From Azoarcus sp. PA01 (GTDB taxonomy: Bacteria > Pseudomonadota > Gammaproteobacteria > Burkholderiales > Rhodocyclaceae): 64,000 nucleotides of DNA. The stretch lies in the NCBI GenBank assembly GCA_001274695.2, contig LARU01000004.1:124001-188000 (forward strand), written 5' to 3'. Positions within the stretch are counted from its first letter, which is position 1. Each line of letters starts with the position of its first letter. The notes beneath the pieces are model-generated. The model worked only from the letters and a program-made list of their open reading frames with translations. It was not told the origin of the DNA and did not search any database. Of this stretch, positions 16,336-25,212 are shown piece after piece. A program made the position numbers and the translations under genes.

Positions 16336-16736
16336 CGATCACCCTCACCGTCGGCGCGACCGTGCTCGCCCTCGACCCCGACCTGCAGTGGAGCGACGAA
16401 TACACCTGGGCCGCGACCGAACAGTCTGTGAGCCGCAGCCTCACCGGCGCGCTCATCATCCAGACCGCCCAACGCCTCGCCGGCCGCCCGATCACGCTGC
16501 AGAACGAAGACGAGCGCTCCGGCTGGATGACCCGCGCCGACATGGCGCAGCTGCAAGCCTGGGCCGACACCCCCGGCCAGCGCATGACGCTCACGCTGCG
16601 CGGCACGCCGCACCTCGTCGTTTTCCGCCACCACGACGGCGGCCCGTTCGAAGCCCGCCCGCTCGTCCACTACGCCGACCCGCTGCCCGCCGACTGGGTG
16701 CTGGCCACACTCCGATTCACGACCCTATCTGAGTAA
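16332..16736 (+). CDS. Small tail protein after tape measure
   Basis: The 134-residue beta-rich protein (MTITLTVGATVLALDPDLQW, WAATEQSVSRSLTGALIIQT) starts within the tape-measure stop (ATGA). Genes in this place encode distal-tail or tail-tip initiators such as lambda gpM-like proteins. I see strand patterns and a C-terminal FEARPLVHYADPLP segment but no diagnostic motif, so only a general tail role is assigned. Confidence 0.6.
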   Translation: MTITLTVGATVLALDPDLQWSDEYTWAATEQSVSRSLTGALIIQTAQRLAGRPITLQNEDERSGWMTRADMAQLQAWADTPGQRMTLTLRGTPHLVVFRHHDGGPFEARPLVHYADPLPADWVLATLRFTTLSE

Positions 16737-16751
16737 CTGCGCGAGTAACGC

Positions 16752-19700
16752 ATGCCCATCCTCTCCGAAAACATCCAGTTCCGCGCCTCGCAGGTGATGG
16801 ACGACGTGCCCGAGGGCGGCGGTCGCGCGACCGCGATGATCATTCGCGACGGCGCGAGTAACGAGATCTTCCCCGACATCTCCGAAGCCGACCGCGCCGG
16901 CGGCCGGGTGCGCCTCCGCAAGCTCTTCCTGTCCGTCGACACGCCCGACACGGATCAGCTGCTCGGCGCGAACATCGTCGTCGCGAAGCCCCCGGCCGAC
17001 CCGAACGTCTCCGTCTCGCTGTTCTCGACCGGCGACTATTTCGACCGCCGCGCGGATGCCGCGAACCGCGTCGAGGCGTACTTGTTCGCCGGCCCCGAGT
17101 GGTCCGGCTACCTGCTCGAAAACCACATCGCCGGCCAGCGCAGCATCCAGATTTTCCAGCGTCCCGGCACGGAACTGCCGCCGATCGGCCGCACGCTGTG
17201 TCTCGTTCAGGACGAAGGCCAGCCCGCCGAAAAGCGCCAGTACATACGCATCATCAACGTGTCGTCCGTCGAGCAGACGTTTTCGTACAGCAGCGGCGGC
17301 ACCGTCGTCGACTATCCGGCCTTGGTCGTCACCGCCGAGCTTTCCGATGCGCTGCGCCAGGACCTGACCGGCTCGCCGCCGAACCGCCTCTACACCCGCG
17401 CCACCAACGGCACGAAGATCCGAGACACCACCGTCGCCGACGCCGCGCGCTACTACGGCGCCGCCCAGCTCACGGCCGCGGCGAACATCGGCGACCTCGC
17501 GGCAACACTCGACAGCGTGTTCACGCGCCTCGTGCCGAGCGCGCAGACCGAAGTCCCGCTCGTCGATCTGCCGATGGCGGGCGACCGCATCCCGATGATG
17601 CCGGCCGCCGCTGCCGCGACCAGTTACAGCATTGCCGGCGCGATCGCGCCGTCCGGGCGCTTCGTGCTGCGCTCGGGCTGCTTCCCCGGTAGCCTGTCGC
17701 TCGCGCTCGGCGGCACCACGCTGACCGACGACGGCGCAGGCCGGGTGCGGCTGGGCAGCAGCGAGGTCGGCACGATCAACTACGCGACCGGCGAGATCGC
17801 GCTCAACGCGACCGCCCCGACCGCGTCCGGCACCGCGAGCGTCAGCTACCGGCCCGCCGCCGCGGCCGCGCAGCAGGCGCACACGAAGCACGTCGCCGTC
17901 ACCGCCGAAAATCGCTCGTACGTCTGGGTCGTGCCGCTCGCGCCGCTGCCCGCGCCCGGCTCGGTCGAGTTCGCGTACATGGCGCAGGGGCGCTGGTACG
18001 CGCTGCGCGACAACGGTGCGGGCCAGCTCACCGGCACCGCATCGAGCTACGGCTCCGGCACCGTCAGCTACGTCACCGGCACGCTGAACCTCACGACCGG
18101 CGCGCTGCCCGACGCCGGCACGGCCGTCCTCGTCTCGTGGGCGTCGCCCGCGCACTACGCGATCCGCGCCGGTGCCACCGCCGCCGCGTCGAGCGCGCTG
18201 CGCCTCGATTACACGCTCGCACAGGCGCCCGTCGTGCCCGGCACGCTCGCGATCAGCTACCCCGTCGCGGGCACGACGCGCACCGCAACCGACGCGGACC
18301 AGAACGGCAACATCACCGGCACCGGCATCACCGGCACGATCAACTACGCGACCGGCGACGTCACGCTCGATTTCACCGCGCCCCCCGACGCCGCGGCGAA
18401 CGTCGCCAACGCCTATACCTGGCGCGACGGCGCGGACCTCCTGAGCGGCACGACCGCGACGATTTCGGGCGGGCAATTCACCGTGCCCGGCACCGCGCCG
18501 TTCAGGAACGGCGGCTCGATGACGTTCGTGCTATCGGGTGCCGACGTGCAGCTCGCGGCGCCTGCATACATCACCAGCGGCGGGCAGGTGCGCGTTTATG
18601 CCTCCAGCAGACTCCGCTACAGCAAGAGCAGCACGTCGTACGCGTGGGTTGATCAGCCGGTCGGCACGTTCGACGCCGCCACCGGCGTCGTCACGATCAC
18701 CGGCCCGATCGGTGCAACCCGCAGCGAATACACCAGTTACTACCATTGGACCGTCACAACCCCGTCGCTGACGATCACCGGCGTCGCCGACATCGCCGTC
18801 GAACGCGACACCGCCGCCTTCGACCCGCAGGCCGTCACCGCCGAAACCATCGCCCCGGGCACCGCCGGCCTAACGCTCGACCTCACGACGACCGTCGCCG
18901 ACGCCGTCGTCGCCGGCTCCGTCGTGCTGTCGGTCGCCGGCTCGATCTACATCGACCGCGCCGGCACCTTGTACGCAAACCCCGACAGCGCGACCGGCGC
19001 CGCGATCGCCGCGGGCAGCATCGACTACACGACCGGCCGCGCGACGCTCACGTACTGGACCGACAACACGCCCGCCGCCGTGTCGGTGCTCGCCTGCCTC
19101 ACGCGCTACGGTCAATGGACTGCCGTCGCCGCGACTTTCCGCGCCGCCTCCGCGCCGCTGCGCCCGTCCTCACTCTATGTCGCCGCGACCAGCGCCGACG
19201 GCGACGCGCTCAGCGCCACCAGCGACGGTGACGGCGTCATTGCCGGCACCGGCATCGGCGGCACCGTCAATTACGAATACGGCATCGTCACGCTCGAATT
19301 CACCGAGCCCGTCGACCCCGGCACGATCCGTTACAACGCGGTCGCCTACAGCTATCTGCCGCTCGACGCGACGCTCTTGGGCCTCGACCCGGTGCGCCTG
19401 CCTTCCGACGGCCGCGTCCCCGTCTTCCGCCCCGGCGAATTCGCGGTCTTCGGCCGCGACATCCCGCTCGCGCCGCAGACCGTCACCGCCGCGCAGGTCA
19501 TCAACCTCGGCGTCGAGCGCCTGTCGCGCGTGCGCATCGTCGGGCTCGACGGCCTCGGCATCGGCCCCGGCTGGTCCGCCGATCTCGACGCCGGCACCGT
19601 CACGATCACTGACCCCACCGGCTGGCCCCAGCCCGTCACGATCACCGGTCGCGTCGAGGACATGGTGCGCGTCTCCGACGTGCAGATCTCCGGCGACATC

Positions 19701-20219
19701 ACCTTCACCCGCCCGCTCACGCATCAATTCCCGGTCGGATCGACGGTCTCGTCCGCGCTGATGCTCGGCGATCAGCGCGCCCGCGTCAGCCACTTCTTCG
19801 ACCAGCAGACGTGGGACGGCAGCTGGTCCGACAGCCTCACCGGCAGCGCCGCGACCGCCAGCTACAACGACGCGCAGTACCCGCCCGACGTCACCAACGC
19901 CGGCGCGATCACCGAGCGCTGGGTCATCCGCTGGACCAACACCACCAGCATCGAAGTCATCGGCGAGCACGTCGGCGTCATCTATACCGGCCCGACCTCG
20001 AGCGACGTCGCGCCGCTGAACCCGGCCGCCGGCGCGCCGTACTTTCGCCTCGACGCCCTGGGCTTCGGCATCGGCTGGAGCGCGGGCAACGTCATCCGCC
20101 TCAACACCGTCGGCGCCCAGCCGCCCATCTGGGCCGTGCTCACCGTGCAGCAGGGCGCCACCACCGTGATCGACGACGCGTGGGAGATCCTCGCGCGCGG
20201 CGACGTCGATCGGATTTGA
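16752..20219 (+). CDS. Large repetitive tail/tail-tip protein
   Basis: The 1155-residue protein is almost entirely beta-structured. After a unique N-terminal 300 residues (SENIQFRASQVMDD, GGRVRLRKLFLSVDTPDTDQLLG) a degenerate module recurs. Each copy carries a core like GTINYATG-x2-TL followed by a Pro turn, near residues 340, 436, 528, 637, 756 and 837. The modules resemble stacked Ig/fibronectin-like or beta-sandwich units of tail fibres. The C-terminal 150 residues are unique, with FFDQQTWDGSWSDSL and WVIRWTNTTSIEVIGEHVG. No enzymatic motif is seen. It lies between the tape-measure block and putative baseplate genes and may form a host-contact spike or the tail-tip shaft. Confidence 0.7.
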   Translation: MPILSENIQFRASQVMDDVPEGGGRATAMIIRDGASNEIFPDISEADRAGGRVRLRKLFLSVDTPDTDQLLGANIVVAKPPADPNVSVSLFSTGDYFDRRADAANRVEAYLFAGPEWSGYLLENHIAGQRSIQIFQRPGTELPPIGRTLCLVQDEGQPAEKRQYIRIINVSSVEQTFSYSSGGTVVDYPALVVTAELSDALRQDLTGSPPNRLYTRATNGTKIRDTTVADAARYYGAAQLTAAANIGDLAATLDSVFTRLVPSAQTEVPLVDLPMAGDRIPMMPAAAAATSYSIAGAIAPSGRFVLRSGCFPGSLSLALGGTTLTDDGAGRVRLGSSEVGTINYATGEIALNATAPTASGTASVSYRPAAAAAQQAHTKHVAVTAENRSYVWVVPLAPLPAPGSVEFAYMAQGRWYALRDNGAGQLTGTASSYGSGTVSYVTGTLNLTTGALPDAGTAVLVSWASPAHYAIRAGATAAASSALRLDYTLAQAPVVPGTLAISYPVAGTTRTATDADQNGNITGTGITGTINYATGDVTLDFTAPPDAAANVANAYTWRDGADLLSGTTATISGGQFTVPGTAPFRNGGSMTFVLSGADVQLAAPAYITSGGQVRVYASSRLRYSKSSTSYAWVDQPVGTFDAATGVVTITGPIGATRSEYTSYYHWTVTTPSLTITGVADIAVERDTAAFDPQAVTAETIAPGTAGLTLDLTTTVADAVVAGSVVLSVAGSIYIDRAGTLYANPDSATGAAIAAGSIDYTTGRATLTYWTDNTPAAVSVLACLTRYGQWTAVAATFRAASAPLRPSSLYVAATSADGDALSATSDGDGVIAGTGIGGTVNYEYGIVTLEFTEPVDPGTIRYNAVAYSYLPLDATLLGLDPVRLPSDGRVPVFRPGEFAVFGRDIPLAPQTVTAAQVINLGVERLSRVRIVGLDGLGIGPGWSADLDAGTVTITDPTGWPQPVTITGRVEDMVRVSDVQISGDITFTRPLTHQFPVGSTVSSALMLGDQRARVSHFFDQQTWDGSWSDSLTGSAATASYNDAQYPPDVTNAGAITERWVIRWTNTTSIEVIGEHVGVIYTGPTSSDVAPLNPAAGAPYFRLDALGFGIGWSAGNVIRLNTVGAQPPIWAVLTVQQGATTVIDDAWEILARGDVDRI

Positions 20220-20231
20220 TAGGAGTACTTC

Positions 20232-21512
20232 GTGGCAACCTCAACCGCAGTGAAGTTTTTCCATTCCGACATGCCCGGCGCCCCAGTCCTTTCAGGGACC
20301 GCCGGCGCGGCGATTACGCTGCTCGACGCCTGCCTCGTGGACGGGTGGGGCCTCGTCACGCTCGACACCCTCACGGTGGCGGGGGGCGTAGCGACCGGCA
20401 CCGTCGCGCTCGGGCACCTTTTCCCGCTGCGCTCGGTCGTGAAAATCGACGGCGCGACGCCGGCCGCCCTGAATGGCGAGCAGCGCATCACGTCGGCGAC
20501 GGCGAACAGCTTCACGTTCGACGTGGACGGCGTGGCGGATGGCACCGCGACCGGGACGATCACCGTAAAGCTCGCGCCGCTCGGCTTCGAAAAAGCGTTC
20601 TCGGCGGGAAACATGGCCGCCTACCGGCAGATTGTGCCCGGATCGTCCGGTTTCTATTTGCGCGTCAACGACAACGCGCCCGGGGCGGCGGGAGCGCGCG
20701 AAGCCTATACGTTCGGTTGCGAGGAAATGGCGACGCTCGACAGCTACACGTCGCAGTTCCCATTCCCGACGCAGCGCGCGGACGGGATCGTTCTTCGCAA
20801 GAGCAACATGCTGGACGGCACCGCGCGCCGCTGGATGCTGATCGGGGACGATCGCGCGTTCTATTTCATTCCGGTGGACAATACGACGGCGGGTTCTCGC
20901 GGGGAAGTCTTCTTTTTCGGGGATGTCGCCAGCTACAAGCAGGGCGATTTGTACTCCTGCGCGATCGGTGGCCGGCAAACCGCCGGAGGGACAACTTCTT
21001 CCGAAAAGCCGGGCGTCAAAAATGCCTTTGCCCGAACTCAAGTCTACAACTTGGCTATCAACTACGACACCGATAGTCACCCCACTTCAAGCCCGTGGGA
21101 GCAAACGTCAGACAGTAACGCGCCGGTATGCCGATATCTTTCCCGGGACGTCGCGGGCTTGAACACATCGCCGCCGGCCTGTTGCATCTCAGCCGCCCCA
21201 GCTAAAGCGTACCAAAGCTCCGCTTACGCATTCGCTATTGGGTTCGGCTGCGGGATGGTGTTCCCGAACCCGGCAGACGGGGGTTTGTACCTCGCCCCCT
21301 GCATGGTTCTCTCGGGCCGCGGGCTCCGCGGATTATGGCCGGGGATGTACGACACGCTGCACCCTGCGGCTACATTCCAGGATCGGAGCGTTTTCGAGAA
21401 CGCCGCGGGGATGGACGGTCGCGCCGTCGTGTTCGCCGCGCTTTCCTTTGCAGTATCTTCAGCGGAGTACGGTGCGGGCGCGTTTTTCGACATCACCGGC
21501 CCGTGGAGGTAA
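20232..21512 (+). CDS. Tail-associated protein of unknown function
   Basis: The 426-residue protein starts at GTG 20232 behind AGGAG with six-base spacing. The N-terminal part (TAVKFFHSDMPGAPVLSG, AITLLDACLVDGWG) resembles a structural beta domain, residues 60-120 look like a small Ig-like unit, and the rest is Gly/Tyr/Phe-rich with several cysteines (GLYLAPCMVLSGRGLRG). I do not recognise a family by name. The gene sits between two tail-tip genes and is followed by overlapping reading frames, so a virion role is likely. Confidence 0.6.
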   Translation: MATSTAVKFFHSDMPGAPVLSGTAGAAITLLDACLVDGWGLVTLDTLTVAGGVATGTVALGHLFPLRSVVKIDGATPAALNGEQRITSATANSFTFDVDGVADGTATGTITVKLAPLGFEKAFSAGNMAAYRQIVPGSSGFYLRVNDNAPGAAGAREAYTFGCEEMATLDSYTSQFPFPTQRADGIVLRKSNMLDGTARRWMLIGDDRAFYFIPVDNTTAGSRGEVFFFGDVASYKQGDLYSCAIGGRQTAGGTTSSEKPGVKNAFARTQVYNLAINYDTDSHPTSSPWEQTSDSNAPVCRYLSRDVAGLNTSPPACCISAAPAKAYQSSAYAFAIGFGCGMVFPNPADGGLYLAPCMVLSGRGLRGLWPGMYDTLHPAATFQDRSVFENAAGMDGRAVVFAALSFAVSSAEYGAGAFFDITGPWR

Positions 21513-21518
21513 GCAGGC

Positions 21519-21908
21519 GTGAGCGACGAAATTCCGATGCTTTCGCCGATGCCGTTCAGGGTGCGTCATGGACGGTACGGCCCGCCGACCCTTGACCGCC
21601 GCGTCCGCCTCGTCGGCCCCGTCCCCCCACCCGCGAGCCTCCCGATTGGTCCCGGACGGGTGGCCGGTACCGTGCGCAAGAAAGGCGAGCCGAACGTTCC
21701 CATTGCCCGTCGCGTGCGTTTGATGCTGAACGACGCGCTCGACAACGCTGCCCCGGCCGCGCTCGAAACGTGGAGCGACCCGGCAACGGGCGAATACGAA
21801 TTCTCCGGGGTTTCGCTCGGCGTCGCCTTCGCGGTCTGCTCGTTTGACCACACCGGCGAACACAACGCCGTGATTGCGGCGCCCGTGTTCGCGGAGCCGC
21901 TGCCGTGA
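21519..21908 (+). CDS. Small tail protein with carboxypeptidase-regulatory/fibronectin-like domain
   Basis: The 129-residue protein starts at GTG 21519 with GGAGGT eight bases upstream, overlapping the previous stop. Residues 40-125 (GRVAGTVRKKGEPNVPIARRVRL..SDPATGEYEFSGVSLG) have the pattern of carboxypeptidase regulatory-like beta sandwiches: a G-x-V strand, a variable loop and a P-x-T-G-x-Y/F-x-F turn. Such domains decorate phage tails and may bind surface polymers. Its stop overlaps the GTG of the next gene. Confidence 0.6.
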   Translation: MSDEIPMLSPMPFRVRHGRYGPPTLDRRVRLVGPVPPPASLPIGPGRVAGTVRKKGEPNVPIARRVRLMLNDALDNAAPAALETWSDPATGEYEFSGVSLGVAFAVCSFDHTGEHNAVIAAPVFAEPLP

Positions 21909-22342
21909 CGGTCGAAATCTCCGCCGCCCTCGCCGCTGGCCGCCTCGAGGGCACCGCGGCCGTGCTGAACGCCGTCGCCCCGAGCGCCGCCGTCCTGTTC
22001 TACGCCGCGACTGCGACCTCGGTATTCGGCGACACTCCGGCCGAGCCGCACCTCGTCGCCGTCCAGCTCGCCAACCCGCTCGGCACCGTTGGCGACCCCG
22101 CGCCGGATCTCGGCATCACGCCCGCGCCGCTGGCCGTGCTCGCGCTCACCGTCGAGCCCGCGCCCGAGGCGCAGGTGACGACGACCGGCACGATCGCCTG
22201 GGCGCGGATCGTCGACGGCGCCGGCGCCGAGCACCTCCGCTGCGCGGTCGGCGAGGCCGGTTCGGGCGCCCCGATCGAAGTCGACGCGCTCACCGTCTAT
22301 GCCGGCGGCTACGTGCGCATCGTCAGCGGCATTTTCTATTGA
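21905..22342 (+). CDS. Small tail protein of unknown function
   Basis: The 145-residue protein starts at the GTG in the GTGA overlap with its upstream neighbour. It is Ala/Val-rich with predicted strands (AVLFYAATATSVFGD, LAVLALTVEPAPEAQVTTTGTIAWARIVDG, VYAGGYVRIVSGIFY). I do not recognise it. Its stop overlaps the following ATG, so the three genes 21519-24321 are one coupled unit. Confidence 0.55.
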   Translation: MTVEISAALAAGRLEGTAAVLNAVAPSAAVLFYAATATSVFGDTPAEPHLVAVQLANPLGTVGDPAPDLGITPAPLAVLALTVEPAPEAQVTTTGTIAWARIVDGAGAEHLRCAVGEAGSGAPIEVDALTVYAGGYVRIVSGIFY

Positions 22343-24321
22343 TGAGCGCGGTGGCCTCGCCCGAGCTGCTGTTCGCCGATCCGCCGCCCGCGGACGGCAA
22401 GCTGCTGTTCGGCGCGACGGCCGCAGCCGCCCCCCGGTCGCCCGCCGATCTCGTCTTCGACGCCCCGCCGCCGACGAACGCGAACCTGCTGTTCGGCGGC
22501 ACCGGCGATGATCCCCCCGCGCCCGCGCTCGTCACCGCGACGCTTGCCGTCGGCCTGCCGCCGCTGCGGCTCGCCGCCCGCGTCGCGCGGGTGCGACGGA
22601 TCACGCTGGCCGTGCCGCTGCCGGCGCTGCAGCTGCGCGCGGCCGCGCAATGGGACAGCCGCACCGAACGGCCGCTCGCGCACCACGTCGTCGCGCCGCA
22701 CAGCCCAGCCGAGCGCGCGCCGACTCCCGCCGTGCGCGCACCGCATGACCAGGCCGCGCTGCTCGCCGTCGGCGTAGCCGTACGACACGAGGACGGCGCC
22801 GCGGCCGGGCAGCACGCCGCATTGCGCCATCGCGACGCCGGGCAGGCGCGCACCGCGACGACGTCCCGTCATGCCGACGCGAGCCCGGTCCGCGCGCAGC
22901 GTGCTGCCCCGCAGCAGGACGCGATCCACGCCCGCCGCCCCATCCTCGCGCGCCATCGTGAGGCCACCGGCCTGCGCCTCCACCGCTCGGCGCAGCACCA
23001 GGACGCGCTGCGCCTGCGCGGCAGCGCCGCGACTCGCTTTGCTGCCGCGCGCGCGAGCGGCGCATGGCAACACACGACGCACGGCCCTGCGCTCATCGCC
23101 GGGCGCTGGCTCGCGACCGAGCACCAGGACGCCCGCCGTCCGCCGCCGGGGCGTTACGTCGTCGTCCCGCCCGTCGAACCGCCGCCGCCGCCGTTCGCGG
23201 CCGACCCGCATCTGCTGTTCTGCCAGCCGTTCCCGGCAAGCGCCGATCTGCTGTTCGGCTGGGTCTGTGGCAGCACGCCCGGCGCCGGCCCCGTCGTCAT
23301 CCCCATCCAGGAGTGCTATGTCGTGATCAACAGTTTCTCGCTCGTGCGCGCCGACACCGGCGAGCCCGTCGACGTGCAGGATTTCAATGCCTCGCTCGAC
23401 ACCGACTCCTGGGGCTGGGGCTGGTCCGCGAGCCTGCATGCGGATCTGATGCCGCTCGTGCGCTCGCCCGCGCTCGGCGACCACGTCGAGCTCGTCGCGA
23501 CCCTCAACGGCACGCCGCTGCGCCTCGTCGTCGAGCGCATCGCGCGCGATCGGCGCTTTGGCGAAGCGTGGCTGAAAGTCAGCGGGCGAGGGCGCGCCGC
23601 GTGGCTCGCCGACCCGCACTCGCCCGTCGCCACGCGCTACAACACCGAAGCCCGCACCGCGCAGCAGCTCCTCAGCGACGCGCTGACCGTCAATAACGTC
23701 CCGATCGGCTGGGCGCTCGACTGGCGCGTCACCGACTGGCTCGTGCCTGCAGGCAGCTGGAGCCACACCGGCACCTACATCGACGCCGCGACCCGCATTG
23801 CCGAGTCCGCCGGCGCCTACGTCCAGGCCCACAACACCGACCAGACACTGATCATCCTGCCGCGCTACCCGGTCGCCCCGTGGAACTGGCCCGGCGAGAC
23901 GCCCGACATCGACCTGCCCGAAGACGTCTGCGAAGTCGAAGGGATCGAATGGCAGGACAAGCCCGACTACAACGCCGTCTGGATCAGCGGCGCCGCCGCC
24001 GGCCGCCGCGACCGCATCCGCCGCGCCGGCACAGCCGCCGACCGCAGCGCGCCCACGATCGTCGACCCGCTCGCCACCGCACCCGAGATGACCCTGCAGC
24101 GCGGCCGCGCCGCCCTCGGCGACACCGGCCGCCAGGCGCACATCACGCTGCGCCTGCCCGTGCTGCCTGAGACCGGCATCATCCAGCCCGGCAAGCTGGT
24201 GCGCTACACCGAATCCGGCACCCCCCGCATCGGCCTCACGCGCGGCGTCCAGCTTGAGCAGCGCTTCCCCGAACTGTGGCAAACCATCCGCCTCGAGACC
24301 CACGAACATGAACCCGTATAA
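22342..24321 (+). CDS. Tail-tip/baseplate hub protein with LLF repeats
   Basis: The 659-residue protein starts at ATG 22342 on the previous stop; the open frame upstream is shadow. Residues 5-330 are odd: short motifs PELLFADPPPADGKLLFG, DLVFDAPPPTNANLLFG and HLLFCQPFPASADLLFG flank a His/Arg/Gln-rich stretch with repeated QDA/HRDA units. From about residue 330 the protein becomes an ordinary hub-like domain (VINSFSLVRADTGEPVDVQD, VELVATLNGTPLRLVVERI, VAPWNWPGETPDIDLPEDV) resembling gpD/gp27-type hub proteins. It probably forms the tail tip that contacts the tape measure. The enzymatic role, if any, is not visible. Confidence 0.65.
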   Translation: MSAVASPELLFADPPPADGKLLFGATAAAAPRSPADLVFDAPPPTNANLLFGGTGDDPPAPALVTATLAVGLPPLRLAARVARVRRITLAVPLPALQLRAAAQWDSRTERPLAHHVVAPHSPAERAPTPAVRAPHDQAALLAVGVAVRHEDGAAAGQHAALRHRDAGQARTATTSRHADASPVRAQRAAPQQDAIHARRPILARHREATGLRLHRSAQHQDALRLRGSAATRFAAARASGAWQHTTHGPALIAGRWLATEHQDARRPPPGRYVVVPPVEPPPPPFAADPHLLFCQPFPASADLLFGWVCGSTPGAGPVVIPIQECYVVINSFSLVRADTGEPVDVQDFNASLDTDSWGWGWSASLHADLMPLVRSPALGDHVELVATLNGTPLRLVVERIARDRRFGEAWLKVSGRGRAAWLADPHSPVATRYNTEARTAQQLLSDALTVNNVPIGWALDWRVTDWLVPAGSWSHTGTYIDAATRIAESAGAYVQAHNTDQTLIILPRYPVAPWNWPGETPDIDLPEDVCEVEGIEWQDKPDYNAVWISGAAAGRRDRIRRAGTAADRSAPTIVDPLATAPEMTLQRGRAALGDTGRQAHITLRLPVLPETGIIQPGKLVRYTESGTPRIGLTRGVQLEQRFPELWQTIRLETHEHEPV

Positions 24322-24526
24322 ACGCCTCCTGCGCCTCATCCCCGGCCAACCGCTCGACGCCGGCCAGGTCACCGCCATCACCGAAGACGGCGTCACCGTG
24401 CAGCTCGTCGACGGCGCAACGATCCGCGCGCGTGGCGAAGCGGCGGTGGGGGAGCATGTGTATGTGCGGGGCGGGGTCGTCGAAGGGCCGGCGCCGGCGT
24501 TGGTGGGGGTGGATCAGGAGGTGTAA
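24308..24526 (+). CDS. Small last tail-operon protein
   Basis: The 72-residue protein starts at ATG 24308 inside the end of the hub gene (14-base overlap, different frame). It looks like a small beta barrel (GQVTAITEDGVTVQLVDGATIRARG, VGEHVYVRGGVVEGPAPAL). It resembles the OB-like small proteins that follow baseplate hub genes. It is the last gene before the terminator at 24571. Confidence 0.6.
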   Translation: MNPYKRLLRLIPGQPLDAGQVTAITEDGVTVQLVDGATIRARGEAAVGEHVYVRGGVVEGPAPALVGVDQEV

Positions 24527-24570
24527 CGGCTTTGCCGAGTACGCATAGACCGCAGCAGTTCCAAGGCAAA

Positions 24571-24602
24571 AACGAAAAGACCGCCTAAGCGGTCTTTTCG
24601 TT
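24571..24602. terminator. Strong bidirectional terminator at end of phage late operon
   Basis: A perfect 14-base inverted repeat (AACGAAAAGACCGC/GCGGTCTTTTCGTT) encloses the four-base loop CTAA. Each arm carries a run of A or T at its outer side, so it can stop transcription both from the phage operon (rightward) and from the pilin gene (leftward). Confidence 0.9.
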
Positions 24603-24640
24603 GAAGAAGCGAGATGCCTGATTAAACTGGCCGTCGATCT

Positions 24641-25081
24641 TTAGCGGCAATCAGCTGGAAGGTGCTTGGCCTCGCCGGCAGTGGATGCGCACGCCCAAGT
24701 GATGGGGTCTTCCGGAGTAGCTTGCGTCGGCGTCAAGGTAAACGCCGGTTCCACCGTTGCGCCCGTACCTTCCGTACCACCCATCGTTACAGTGATTATA
24801 CCGGTGCCCGCTCCGATCGCGATGGAGTCCACGTAACGAGTGCCGGCAGCCGGAAAGGTAAATCCGGTGTTAGTTGCGGTAATGTCAGCGAGACCTCCAA
24901 GCGATGAAGCAGTTTCAGCGACGGCAGTCTTCGCGCCGCCTGCCAAGGTGAAGCCCTCGCTAACCTTAGTCCGAATCGTATAGTCTTGATACGCCGGCAA
25001 CGCGACCGCAGCCAGAATGCCGATGATCGCGACGACGATCATCAGTTCGATTAGCGTAAAACCTTGTTGTGCCTTTTTCAT
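24641..25081 (-). CDS. pilA: Type IV pilin (PilA-like)
   Basis: The 146-residue prepilin has a short basic leader MKKAQQG followed by [20 protein letters not shown]: the prepilin peptidase site is G7-F8, with the conserved Glu at +5 of the mature protein and the hydrophobic assembly helix. The C-terminal D-region is closed by two cysteines (WACAST...LPADCR), typical of betaproteobacterial major pilins used for twitching, adhesion and DNA uptake. The ATG at 25081 is chosen over an upstream one because AAGGGAG lies five bases ahead. A sigma-54 promoter lies upstream (25147-25162), and the gene ends into the shared terminator next to the prophage. Confidence 0.93.
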   Translation of the reverse strand: MKKAQQGFTLIELMIVVAIIGILAAVALPAYQDYTIRTKVSEGFTLAGGAKTAVAETASSLGGLADITATNTGFTFPAAGTRYVDSIAIGAGTGIITVTMGGTEGTGATVEPAFTLTPTQATPEDPITWACASTAGEAKHLPADCR

Positions 25082-25146
25082 AACAACTCCCTTATGGTTG
25101 GACTCGGACACCAGATCGCTTGCTCCGGTGCCACTGACCCTCTCTA

Positions 25147-25162
25147 TGCAATGACCATGCCA
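25147..25162 (-). promoter_or_regulatory. Sigma-54 promoter of the pilin gene
   Basis: Read leftward the sequence is TGGCATGGTCATTGCA. The GG and GC elements are separated exactly as in the -24/-12 consensus (TGGCAC-N5-TTGCA), with one mismatch in the -24 box. Transcription would start near 25136 and give a 5' leader of about 55 bases ahead of the pilin ATG. Pilin genes in many proteobacteria use RpoN with PilR. Confidence 0.8.
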
Positions 25163-25212
25163 TCAGATAATCACTGGCACTCGCGCCGCTGACCTGTCGA
25201 TTGGCCTGCGTT

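Larger units (their letters stand above)
1..24602 (+). mobile_element. Prophage, late-gene half (lambda-like head, Mor-type activator, siphovirus tail)
   Basis: A continuous rightward run of phage morphogenesis genes follows the order expected of a siphovirus: activator, terminase, head-tail joining, portal, protease, decoration, capsid, connectors, tail tube, tape measure, tail tip. Many neighbours overlap by 1 or 4 bases (ATGA/GTGA). No integrase, transposase, repressor or replication gene is visible, so the left part lies before base 1. The right limit given is the terminator after the last tail gene; no att site or phage end was recognised, so the true right end may lie further on. Two leftward genes at 3984-5545 interrupt the operon as cargo. 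The head genes are of lambda type, while the regulator is of the Mor family, which is typical of Mu-like transposable phages. Confidence 0.85.
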
